From positions 1-6,465 of the forward strand of contig OMRN01000377.1 in NCBI GenBank assembly GCA_900313265.1: a DNA stretch of 6,465 bases, in the 5' to 3' direction. The position numbers and the translations under genes are program-made. The notes beneath the pieces are model-generated. The model searched no databases, was not told the origin of the DNA, and saw only the letters and a program-made list of their open reading frames with translations. Below are positions 1-5,806 of the stretch, piece after piece (within the stretch, counting starts at the first letter, position 1; the number at the start of each line of letters is the position of its first letter). Source of the DNA: an uncultured Lachnospiraceae bacterium. Its GTDB lineage: Bacteria; Bacillota; Clostridia; Lachnospirales; Lachnospiraceae.

Positions 1-731
1 TCATCCGAATTATACACAAATGCGGTGCAGGTAATGGTATCTCCCACTTCTTCGATTCGTTCACCCGGCGTAAATTTAATCGAGGTCATTAACGTCGTAT
101 CTTTCATTTCTTCCGGAAGAAGATGCGAATACCAGGCACCCTTGGTCTGATGCACATCGTCATAAAGATAATTCTCCAGATATTCCCGGTAAGAAAGTTC
201 ATCGCCCGCTTTTAAAAGCGTCTTGTGGATTTTTTCTCCGTTTTTCAAATCAAAATCCACCGTATATCCAATCCGGCAGTTTTCATTTCCGTCATAGGTA
301 TTCCAGTACGAAAGAAATGCATCATCGAAGTATGCTGTCTGGAAACTGAAACTGTCCGTATCCGTCGCAAAAACTTCAAAGCTCGAGATATCCGTGCCCC
401 GCACCCAGGGTGAAACAAATTCCGTCTTTTTCTCACGGACTTTTGTTTCCGGATTCCGGCGGTAGATTGACAGTGTTCTTACCCCTTCAATGGTCGTATG
501 CTTCTCTTCCGGCACGATTTCACTTTCCGGTAAAACGGTATTTCCCGCGGAACCGTCATCAAAAACAACGGTCCTTACACTTTGCGGCTCCGAAGAGGCT
601 TCTTCCTTCTCTTTTCCACAGCCTGCCAAACAAAAAGCGGATGCGAAAAGTATGCATGATACGGTAAAGAAACGCACACGCCGTCTTTTTACTTTATTGA
701 ATTTTTCTTCTTTAGCTGTTTTTCTTTTCAT
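1..731 (-). CDS. Uncharacterised lipoprotein, C-terminus cut by the window edge
   Basis: The minus-strand frame from ATG at 731 stays open to base 1 and gives 243 residues, so the C-terminus is outside the window. The N-terminus is a lipoprotein signal: a basic segment (residues 12-20 include KVKRRRVR), a hydrophobic stretch at about 21-36, then lipobox LAGC with Cys38 as the expected lipidated residue. A Glu/Lys/Ser linker follows. The mature part is polar and rich in aromatic residues and Thr, in alternating patterns that suggest a beta-rich fold. I see no catalytic motif and do not recognise the family. AGAGGA at 735-740 is the ribosome site; its spacing to ATG is short, about 4 bases after AGAGG. 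The gene starts 52 bases after the stop of the large membrane protein upstream, with no visible terminator between, so the two are probably co-transcribed. The protein should be anchored on the outer face of the membrane. A role beside the membrane protein is inference from position only. Confidence 0.85.
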   Translation of the reverse strand, partial: MKRKTAKEEKFNKVKRRRVRFFTVSCILFASAFCLAGCGKEKEEASSEPQSVRTVVFDDGSAGNTVLPESEIVPEEKHTTIEGVRTLSIYRRNPETKVREKKTEFVSPWVRGTDISSFEVFATDTDSFSFQTAYFDDAFLSYWNTYDGNENCRIGYTVDFDLKNGEKIHKTLLKAGDELSYREYLENYLYDDVHQTKGAWYSHLLPEEMKDTTLMTSIKFTPGERIEEVGDTITCTAFVYNSD

Positions 732-783
732 TTTTCCTCTGAATTCGTCATTTATGATCCGGTCATTCTTTCCCTGAAACCGG

Positions 784-3081
784 TTATTTTTTTGATTTTT
801 TGTTATGTGGTTTTTTATCGTTCGAATTCTTATTCGTCGACTTACTGTTTTGCAAATTCATCCCGGTATTTTTGTTCTTTTCCATGAAATACGGAACAAT
901 ATAAGCGGCAAGCAGGCCGAATAAAACGACAACGGAAATCACATCGCCCACAATCCAAAGCGGCTTTTCTTTTACCGAAATCTTAATATTGCCATGATAA
1001 TGCGGAGGTACCATAACGGCAATCAGACCGTCTGTTCCTTCCTGCAAAAGAAGTGTCTCATTTGAATCATCCGTAGCAACATATCCCGGGAAAAGGAATA
1101 ACGATACATTAATCGGCTGTTCGAAATCCGAAGTATTATTCACTTCCATCCATACATTGGATCCTTCTTTCCGGTAGGAAACAATATAGGTATTCTCTAA
1201 CAGCTCCTCTTCGGGAGGAATTTTATAAATGTCGGTATTGATATTTAAATAATCCTTGGTGATGTATTTGCGGTAACGGACCGCCTCATTATAAATTCTG
1301 CGGGGCGAATCGCCCGTCACTAATTTCTCACTGACGATAAATAAAGTAATGAGTGACAAAAGCGCCACTAAAAAGCAGGATATTTTATAATAATCCTCTT
1401 TTTCGATAAACTTAAGGCCGCCGATTAAGGCCAGACTTTCAAAGAAGACAACCATGGTGAGGAATCTCCACGGGAACTGCATGACCCCTAACAGTTTGGT
1501 GAAAAACTCCCCTCCTTCCCTGGCTAAATACCAGGGGAATAAGTTCGTGCATAACCACAAAGAAACAATGGTTAAAAACATCGATACCAGATACAGTTTT
1601 GCCTCTTTCGGCGACTCATCCCGTTTGCGGAACACAATCGGTGCCAAAAGCAGCAGCCCGACAAAAACAACGCTTGCCGAAAGCCCGATGGTAAGCGGCA
1701 TTTCTCCGGAAACTCCGTTTAAAATCTCTTTCGTTACGCCGTCCATGTTTCCGGATGTGAAGAAAATCTGACTGATTAAAAGGGCATTCTCACCGATATC
1801 ATAATTCTTCTCACTCTTCATGTAATAATTCAGTCCCGTCATCTCATAAAGCGGCAGGAAAAACCATGCATTCAAAAGTAACGTCAGCGCCAAAGCGACG
1901 GGAATATCAATCCAGGTTTTATTCTTAATCAGTTCCTTTGCATAAACGCATAAAAGAACAATTCCCATGGGGACAAGCAGATAACAGGTCAGCAGATGGG
2001 ACTGGATAATCAGGGTACATGCTAAAACCAGCAAAATGATATTCTTCCGGTGTGCCTTAAATGTATTCTCCGTGCAGCGAACCAGATTCATAAACGCCAA
2101 CAGGAAAAGCGGAATCAGCATCATTCCGAGAGCCTCTCCGATTGCATACCGGTAATGAACAATCTCCATGCGATAAAAGTTCAGCGTATAGAAAGCACAT
2201 ACAAGTGCTGCGATTTTGGAGTTCTTTGAAATAAACTTAAAGGAGGTATAGGAAATGACAGCCGTTCCCAAATGAATGCCCATAAGCAGAATCTGAAATG
2301 TTGTATGGACACTGACACCCGCCATCCGAAGAAGCGCCGGAACAAAAAGGAAGAGTTCCGGATAATACATGGCCGTCGGAGTGGAATAGCCGTTATAAGG
2401 TGTCGGATGGATACGCACGGGAAACTGTCCGCTAAGAAGTGCTTCTTTTATTCCTTCGATCCGAAACAGATGGAATGTCAGATCATGTCCGCCGGTAAGG
2501 TATCCCGCATAAATCGGGAGTCCCGCAAGCAGTGCAATCAAGACCACCGCAAAAATACATTTATCCTTTGTCCGGTCGTACCATAGAAGAATCAAGTCAC
2601 TTACCAGAAACAGCAGAAAGAAACACACCGCAAAAACCCGGTAGCCGCGGGTATCTTTTATTATTTCGATTTCATCGATGAGAATGTCACTTGAACTTTT
2701 CTGATAAATACTTGTTTCAAAATCGGAAACGGGTGCCGTAAGCGTAAGGGTTGCCGTCTGTTCCCGCTTCGACGGATTAAAAACAATGCCCCTGTCATAA
2801 TGAATCTGCGAAGTGTCTTCAAAGCCGGAAGAAAAACGGTACGTATTGTTTTCTCCGTCCGTACGGTAATGAAATATAACGCGATAGGTTCCGATTCCGA
2901 GCGTACGGTTTCCACCCGTGAAAACAATATTTTCATCATCTTCGTAGGCATACTTTATTTCCGATCCGTCAATCGTCCAGGTCTTTTCCGCAATGCCCGC
3001 AGACAGCAAAACAAGAAGCAGAATCATTGCTCCCTGTATTGCTAAAACGATAATATTCTTTTTTCGCTTAACCGGTTTCAC
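784..3081 (-). CDS. Large polytopic membrane protein, PTPS_related / GT-C glycosyltransferase-like
   Basis: This is a 765-residue integral membrane protein. The basic N-terminus (KPVKRKKN) is followed by TM1 at about 9-30, an extracytoplasmic beta-rich domain at about 31-145, TM2 at about 147-167, a cytoplasmic DRTKDK turn and TM3 at about 175-195. The first outer loop after TM3 carries HDLTFHLFRIEG (199-210). Its Asp200/His204/Arg207 pattern resembles the 'D..FH.fR.eG' signature of membrane proteins annotated as 6-pyruvoyl-tetrahydropterin-synthase-related (PF10131), which look like GT-C glycosyltransferases. Many further TMs run to about 585. A second extracytoplasmic domain spans about 590-705, then a last TM and a Lys/Asn/Ser-rich tail of about 30 residues. 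GT-C enzymes transfer sugars from lipid-linked donors outside the membrane; that activity, the donor and the acceptor are inferences here. Despite the family name there is no pterin-synthase enzyme domain. Translation starts at GTG. It lies 36 bases after the HTH gene and 52 before the lipoprotein gene, suggesting one operon. Confidence 0.85.
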   Translation of the reverse strand: MKPVKRKKNIIVLAIQGAMILLLVLLSAGIAEKTWTIDGSEIKYAYEDDENIVFTGGNRTLGIGTYRVIFHYRTDGENNTYRFSSGFEDTSQIHYDRGIVFNPSKREQTATLTLTAPVSDFETSIYQKSSSDILIDEIEIIKDTRGYRVFAVCFFLLFLVSDLILLWYDRTKDKCIFAVVLIALLAGLPIYAGYLTGGHDLTFHLFRIEGIKEALLSGQFPVRIHPTPYNGYSTPTAMYYPELFLFVPALLRMAGVSVHTTFQILLMGIHLGTAVISYTSFKFISKNSKIAALVCAFYTLNFYRMEIVHYRYAIGEALGMMLIPLFLLAFMNLVRCTENTFKAHRKNIILLVLACTLIIQSHLLTCYLLVPMGIVLLCVYAKELIKNKTWIDIPVALALTLLLNAWFFLPLYEMTGLNYYMKSEKNYDIGENALLISQIFFTSGNMDGVTKEILNGVSGEMPLTIGLSASVVFVGLLLLAPIVFRKRDESPKEAKLYLVSMFLTIVSLWLCTNLFPWYLAREGGEFFTKLLGVMQFPWRFLTMVVFFESLALIGGLKFIEKEDYYKISCFLVALLSLITLFIVSEKLVTGDSPRRIYNEAVRYRKYITKDYLNINTDIYKIPPEEELLENTYIVSYRKEGSNVWMEVNNTSDFEQPINVSLFLFPGYVATDDSNETLLLQEGTDGLIAVMVPPHYHGNIKISVKEKPLWIVGDVISVVVLFGLLAAYIVPYFMEKNKNTGMNLQNSKSTNKNSNDKKPHNKKSKK

Positions 3082-3097
3082 AACTGCTTTTACCGTA

Positions 3098-3102
3098 CCT
3101 CT
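3098..3102 (-). promoter_or_regulatory. Distant Shine-Dalgarno-like AGAGG before the GTG start of the membrane protein gene
   Basis: AGAGG on the minus strand is the only good ribosome-site match in the 36-base gap, but it ends 16 bases before the GTG at 3081, well beyond the usual 5-10. No ATG, GTG or TTG lies in frame between 3081 and the stop at 3118-3120. The next in-frame ATG (codon 19, at 3027) has GGGAG two bases upstream but would remove the basic N-terminus and half of TM1. GTG at 3081 is therefore preferred, with weak initiation or coupling to the HTH gene upstream likely. Confidence 0.4.
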
Positions 3103-3117
3103 TTTATTCGTTCGGAT

Positions 3118-3639
3118 TTATTTGTCTTTTCTTGCCGCCATCGCTTCTTTATAAGCATCCATGTCAATCTGGCCGGACGCGATTTTGTTCTCAAGCCAGA
3201 GCTGCAGCGTCTCTATCGTAATGGATATTTTTTCCAGTTCGTCCTGTATTTCGATAAAATCGCCGACCTCATTTTTCTCCACAACTCCGTCCGCGGTAAT
3301 CTCAATCAGTCTCTCCTGCTTTTTCTGAACCGAATTTAAGGATGCAATCATCTCAAGAATAATCTGGGATAAATCCTTCATCTGGATTTCCGGCACATAC
3401 TGTCTGCCGATTTCGCATTCATTTGCACAGTAATAATTGCACAAATACGGTTTCTTGTATTTCTGCGCCATGGTTACAATTTCATCGGGATGAGCGGTAA
3501 ACTTGCCGCTTTCGATTCTCTCGATTCTCTCGGGCGGTATGGTTTCCAAAATATCCGCTGCTTTCTCGCGGCTGTAACCCAAGTCCTCGCGGGTCTTTTG
3601 ATAAATCGACTTATTCTCTTTCGTAGACATTCTGGCCAT
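3118..3639 (-). CDS. XRE-like helix-turn-helix regulator with a CX3CX3C cysteine cluster
   Basis: This 173-residue soluble protein has an XRE/Cro-type helix-turn-helix at about residues 11-63: the helix from IYQKTREDLGYS, then REKAADIL as turn and second helix, then PPERIERIESGK, typical of helix 3 and the following turn. It is followed by Cys67, Cys71 and Cys75 in CNYYCANECEIG, a pattern I know from short Clostridia HTH proteins; the cluster could bind a metal or respond to redox. Residues about 80-173 are helical and charged with coiled-coil character, probably for oligomerisation. An upstream in-frame ATG at 3684 would add 15 residues but has no good ribosome site; the ATG at 3639 has AGGGAG ten bases ahead, so I chose it. 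It is the first gene of a probable operon with the membrane protein and lipoprotein, and may regulate them or itself. It could also be a stand-alone housekeeping regulator. Target DNA and signal are unknown. Confidence 0.85.
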   Translation of the reverse strand: MARMSTKENKSIYQKTREDLGYSREKAADILETIPPERIERIESGKFTAHPDEIVTMAQKYKKPYLCNYYCANECEIGRQYVPEIQMKDLSQIILEMIASLNSVQKKQERLIEITADGVVEKNEVGDFIEIQDELEKISITIETLQLWLENKIASGQIDMDAYKEAMAARKDK

Positions 3640-3649
3640 AATTATCGGT

Positions 3650-3655
3650 CTCCCT
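3650..3655 (-). promoter_or_regulatory. Ribosome binding site that fixes the HTH gene start
   Basis: AGGGAG on the minus strand lies 10 bases before ATG at 3639. The longer candidate start at 3684 has only AAAGACAG-like sequence upstream. This site is the reason for annotating 173 rather than 188 residues. Confidence 0.65.
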
Positions 3656-3761
3656 GATATTTTATTGTGAACCTGCGCCTGCATGCATCACTGTCTTTCG
3701 AATTTTTACAAACACAGTTCGTATAATCCCGCCTTGTATGCTTCCCTCAGACGGCATAAAG

Positions 3762-3794
3762 AATGCGGGAAGAATCAACATTTCGTCCCGCATT
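3762..3794. repeat. Perfect 9-bp inverted repeat, possible terminator or operator
   Basis: AATGCGGGA at 3762-3770 is mirrored exactly by TCCCGCATT at 3786-3794, with a 15-base loop. On the minus strand the hairpin is followed by CTTTATG, and on the plus strand by ATTATTATAT, so neither side has a strong T-run. It lies downstream of the ATPase stop and about 120 bases upstream of the HTH start, which fits either a weak terminator or a binding site for a dimeric regulator. A further TCCCGC at 3727-3732 could pair with the left arm instead. Confidence 0.45.
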
Positions 3795-3827
3795 ATTATA
3801 TCAATTATTCCTTCATTTGAAAACCAT

Positions 3828-3850
3828 AAAAAAGACCGTCCGGGTACCCG
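3828..3850 (-). terminator. Candidate terminator of the importer operon
   Basis: On the minus strand, 33 bases past the ATPase stop codon, the 10-bp palindrome CGGGTACCCG (3841-3850) is followed by GACGGTC and then six T (3833-3828). The position and T-run suit an intrinsic terminator. The hairpin itself is weak: CGG/CCG around a GTAC loop, with a possible outer CC/GG pair across an internal loop. The call is tentative. Confidence 0.35.
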
Positions 3851-3882
3851 TGGAAGATGTGTATTGCAAGAGATCTTACCTG

Positions 3883-4662
3883 TCAGGAAAAAGCGATCTG
3901 ATCTGCGAACAGCAACCTTCGGATTTCTTTTTTGTATTCAAGAAATTCTTCCGTCAGCGTAAATGCCTGATTTCTCGGCTTCGGACGGTCTATCCTGAAT
4001 TCCTTTGTTAAACTTGCCGGAGAACCGCTCATAATATAAATCCGGTCCGAAATCAGAATGGCTTCATCAATGTCATGCGTGATAAAAATCGTGGACATCT
4101 TAAGTTCATCCATAACCTCTAAAAACCACTCCTGCATGGAAGATCTGGTAATCGTATCAAGTGCGGAAAACGGTTCGTCTAACAGTGCAACCCGGTTTCC
4201 GCAAAGATAGGTTCGAAGAAGTGCAGCTCTTTGTCTCATACCGCCGGATAACTGCGACGGATACTTAAACTGCGTTCCTTCCAGACCGAATCTTTTAAAG
4301 TGTTCCGATGCAGTTTCTCTCGCCTTCTGTTTAGACATTCCGCCTAAAGTCAGCGGGAGTGCCACATTATCAATCACGTGCATATGCGGAAGCAATAAAT
4401 CCTTTTGAAGCATATAACTGAGCTCCCCGTTTTTTCCCGTGATATCCCGAAATTCACCTTGCGAATCCTTAAGCTTTACACTACCGGAATCGGGTTTGGT
4501 AAGGCCGGAGAGTATATTAAACAAAGTTGTTTTTCCGACACCGCTTACTCCAAGAAGACAGACAAGTTCTCCTTCTTCCAAAGAAAAATCAATGTCCTTC
4601 AGAATCTCCTTATCCCCATATGCTTTTGAAATGTGTTCTGCACGTAAGATTTCTTTTTCCAT
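3883..4662 (-). CDS. thiZ: ABC transporter ATPase, NitT/TauT/SsuB family, probable ThiZ
   Basis: This complete 259-residue ATPase powers the importer at the cytoplasmic face. All the expected motifs are intact: Walker A GVSGVGKT (38-45), Q-loop Gln86 in MLQKD, ABC signature LSGGMRQR (138-145), Walker B VALLDEPF with catalytic Glu163, D-loop SALD (166-169) and switch His196 in FITHDIDEA. Length and spacing are normal for the SsuB/TauB/ThiZ group, and the C-terminal tail after about residue 225 is short, with no extra regulatory domain. The ATG at 4662 has AGG 8 bases upstream. The gene begins 27 bases after the stop of the substrate-binding protein, so the two are co-transcribed. ATPase sequence alone does not identify the substrate in this family; the thiamine-precursor assignment rests on the binding protein next door. 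Taurine, sulfonate, nitrate or riboflavin systems use near-identical ATPases. Confidence 0.93.
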   Translation of the reverse strand: MEKEILRAEHISKAYGDKEILKDIDFSLEEGELVCLLGVSGVGKTTLFNILSGLTKPDSGSVKLKDSQGEFRDITGKNGELSYMLQKDLLLPHMHVIDNVALPLTLGGMSKQKARETASEHFKRFGLEGTQFKYPSQLSGGMRQRAALLRTYLCGNRVALLDEPFSALDTITRSSMQEWFLEVMDELKMSTIFITHDIDEAILISDRIYIMSGSPASLTKEFRIDRPKPRNQAFTLTEEFLEYKKEIRRLLFADQIAFS

Positions 4663-4689
4663 TACATTGACCTACAACTGTAGTACAAT

Positions 4690-5688
4690 CTATTCCGGTA
4701 AAAACTCGTTGGTAAATCCGTATCCCGGAGCGATTTCATCGCTTAAGCCGTTTTTATATAACCAGCTATAAAATGCATCCCATCTTGCCTGATCGATATA
4801 TCCCCAACGGGTAACATCCGCCATATACTGATCCGCCAGCCATTCCTGGCTTTCCCGTACCAGTTCCGGATCGAGTTCGGGAACCTGCTTACAAAGAATT
4901 TCCGCTGCTTCATCCGGATTCTCAACGGCAAATTCATATCCCTTTTTACATGCATTTAAGAATGCCCTCGTTGTCTCGGGATTGGAATTAACCCAGTCCG
5001 TATTCGCAATAATAACCGGGCTGTAATAGTCAAACTCCGGTGTAATATCCTTAAAATAAATCATATTGGTATCAAGTCCTGCCTGCTTGCAGCTGATTCC
5101 CGCCCATGCATAATATACCCATATTGCATCGATATCCTGTTTTAGAGCAGCAGGTTCGTTTTCCACATATTCCGGAATCAGATTCACCTTGGAATAATCT
5201 CCGCCGTCTGCTTCCACGATGTTCTGAAGCATTGCTTTCTCCACAGGCAGATCCCAGGTTGCGTAATTTTTCCCTTCCAAACCTCTCGGAGTTTCAATTC
5301 CGTCTTCCTTTAAGGAAATAATACCGGAAGTATTATGCTGAATCAGTGCCGCTACCGCTTCTACCGGAATCTCTTCCCCGGAAGTAAATACCGGTGCCAG
5401 ATAATCCTGGAAATCAATTCCGAACTGTGCCTGTCCGGATGCAACCATTGTTGTAGCACCGTCCTCGGGCGGCTGAACGATTGTTACATTTAAACCTTCC
5501 TCTTCAAAATATCCCTTTTCCAGTGCCACATAGAAACCGGTATGATTGGTATTCGGTGTCCAGTCCAAAACCAGGGTAATATCCTTATTCTTGTCACTTT
5601 CCGATGTATTTTGCGTACATGCCGAAAGGGATAATCCCATCGAAAGAATCAGAACCATACTTACCAATATTTTTACTGCTTTTTTCAT
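4690..5688 (-). CDS. thiY: Lipoprotein substrate-binding protein, NMT1/ThiY-like, probable pyrimidine-precursor binder
   Basis: This complete 332-residue protein has a lipoprotein signal: MKKAVK, a hydrophobic core, then LSAC with Cys24 as the lipid anchor. The mature protein fits the NMT1/ThiY fold of periplasmic-binding type II: ITLVLDWTPNTNHTG (37-51), ALEKGYFEEEGLNV (55-68), a PPEDGATTMVASGQAQFG segment (73-90) and later IDAIWVYYAW (186-195). In ThiY and the yeast HMP synthase family, the WTPNTNH region forms part of the pyrimidine pocket. ThiY of Bacillus halodurans binds formylaminopyrimidine, a thiamine breakdown product salvaged to HMP. The Cys-rich CCCFC motif of Thi5-type HMP synthases is absent, so this is a binder, not an enzyme. 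It sits between permease and ATPase genes, as expected for ThiXYZ. Two SD-like sites precede the ATG. Riboflavin-binding RibY or another aromatic-ligand protein is the main alternative: I am sure of the fold, less so of the ligand. Confidence 0.9.
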   Translation of the reverse strand: MKKAVKILVSMVLILSMGLSLSACTQNTSESDKNKDITLVLDWTPNTNHTGFYVALEKGYFEEEGLNVTIVQPPEDGATTMVASGQAQFGIDFQDYLAPVFTSGEEIPVEAVAALIQHNTSGIISLKEDGIETPRGLEGKNYATWDLPVEKAMLQNIVEADGGDYSKVNLIPEYVENEPAALKQDIDAIWVYYAWAGISCKQAGLDTNMIYFKDITPEFDYYSPVIIANTDWVNSNPETTRAFLNACKKGYEFAVENPDEAAEILCKQVPELDPELVRESQEWLADQYMADVTRWGYIDQARWDAFYSWLYKNGLSDEIAPGYGFTNEFLPE

Positions 5689-5806
5689 TTCTCCTAAACC
5701 CTCTTTCTTAAATTATTTTCTTTATTTTTTCGTTTTTTTCTTATTCTTTCTTTATTCTTGTCTTTTATTATTTCTCTCAGTTTTCAATACTTATGTTTTC
5801 CGTTTA
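5689..5806 (-). other. Purine-rich, low-complexity spacer inside the importer operon
   Basis: The 118 bases between the permease stop and the binding-protein start are about 80% purine in the transcribed (minus) sense: 95 of 118 by hand count. They are made of repeated AAGAA, AATAA and GAAA words. No inverted repeat, terminator or clear promoter is visible; TTGAAA near 5783-5788 lacks a -10 box at proper spacing. The other gap in this operon is only 27 bases, so the length and composition stand out. It may be an unstructured leader that favours ribosome loading, or an RNA-processing or stability region. Function is inferred only. Confidence 0.6.
5691..5703 (-). promoter_or_regulatory. Double Shine-Dalgarno before the binding-protein gene
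   Basis: On the minus strand GAGGG (5703-5699) lies 10 bases before ATG at 5688, and AGGAG (5695-5691) only 2 bases before it. The first has normal spacing and the second is too close, so the upstream site is probably the one used. Two strong sites in an unstructured leader would suit the high expression usual for a binding protein. Confidence 0.5.

Larger units (their letters stand above)
3640..3882. other. Intergenic gap between the importer operon and the HTH gene
   Basis: This 243-base stretch has no credible gene. It holds the probable end of the importer transcript (a GC-rich palindrome with a T-run, and a separate inverted repeat) and must hold the HTH promoter if that gene starts its own transcript. 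I could not find a convincing sigma-70 promoter on the minus strand. TAAAAT near 3662-3667 could be a -10 box but has no matching -35 box at 16-18 bases. Short open frames on the plus strand here run into the antisense of the ATPase gene and are not credible. Confidence 0.6.

Noticed and set aside
225..777. Plus-strand open frames antisense to the lipoprotein gene.
   Set aside because: The minus strand here encodes a lipoprotein with a signal peptide, lipobox and ribosome site; the plus-strand products look like random translations.
3640..3684. A 15-residue longer HTH protein starting at ATG 3684.
   Set aside because: There is no good ribosome site before 3684, the extra residues have no domain character, and AGGGAG is well placed for ATG 3639.
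3722..3727. Perfect TATAAT on the plus strand, a possible -10 box.
   Set aside because: The position 17 bases upstream reads CGAATT, not a -35 box; TTTACA at 3705-3710 is only 11 bases away. No credible plus-strand gene follows.
3738..4011. Overlapping plus-strand open frames of 74 and 82 codons in and beyond the intergenic gap.
   Set aside because: Both run into the antisense of the ATPase gene, have no good ribosome site and no recognisable protein character.
4672..4683. CTACA/TGTAG inverted repeat between the binding-protein and ATPase genes.
   Set aside because: The stem is only 5 bp with a 2-base loop, too tight to form and with no T-run. It is unlikely to act as a terminator or operator.
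5775..5780. CTGAGA on the minus strand, a hallmark word of TPP (THI-box) riboswitches, just before the ThiY-like gene.
   Set aside because: The rest of the TPP aptamer is missing: there is no second conserved block around CTGATC and GGATAATACC, and no stems in this A/G-rich stretch. The word is most likely chance in purine-rich DNA.
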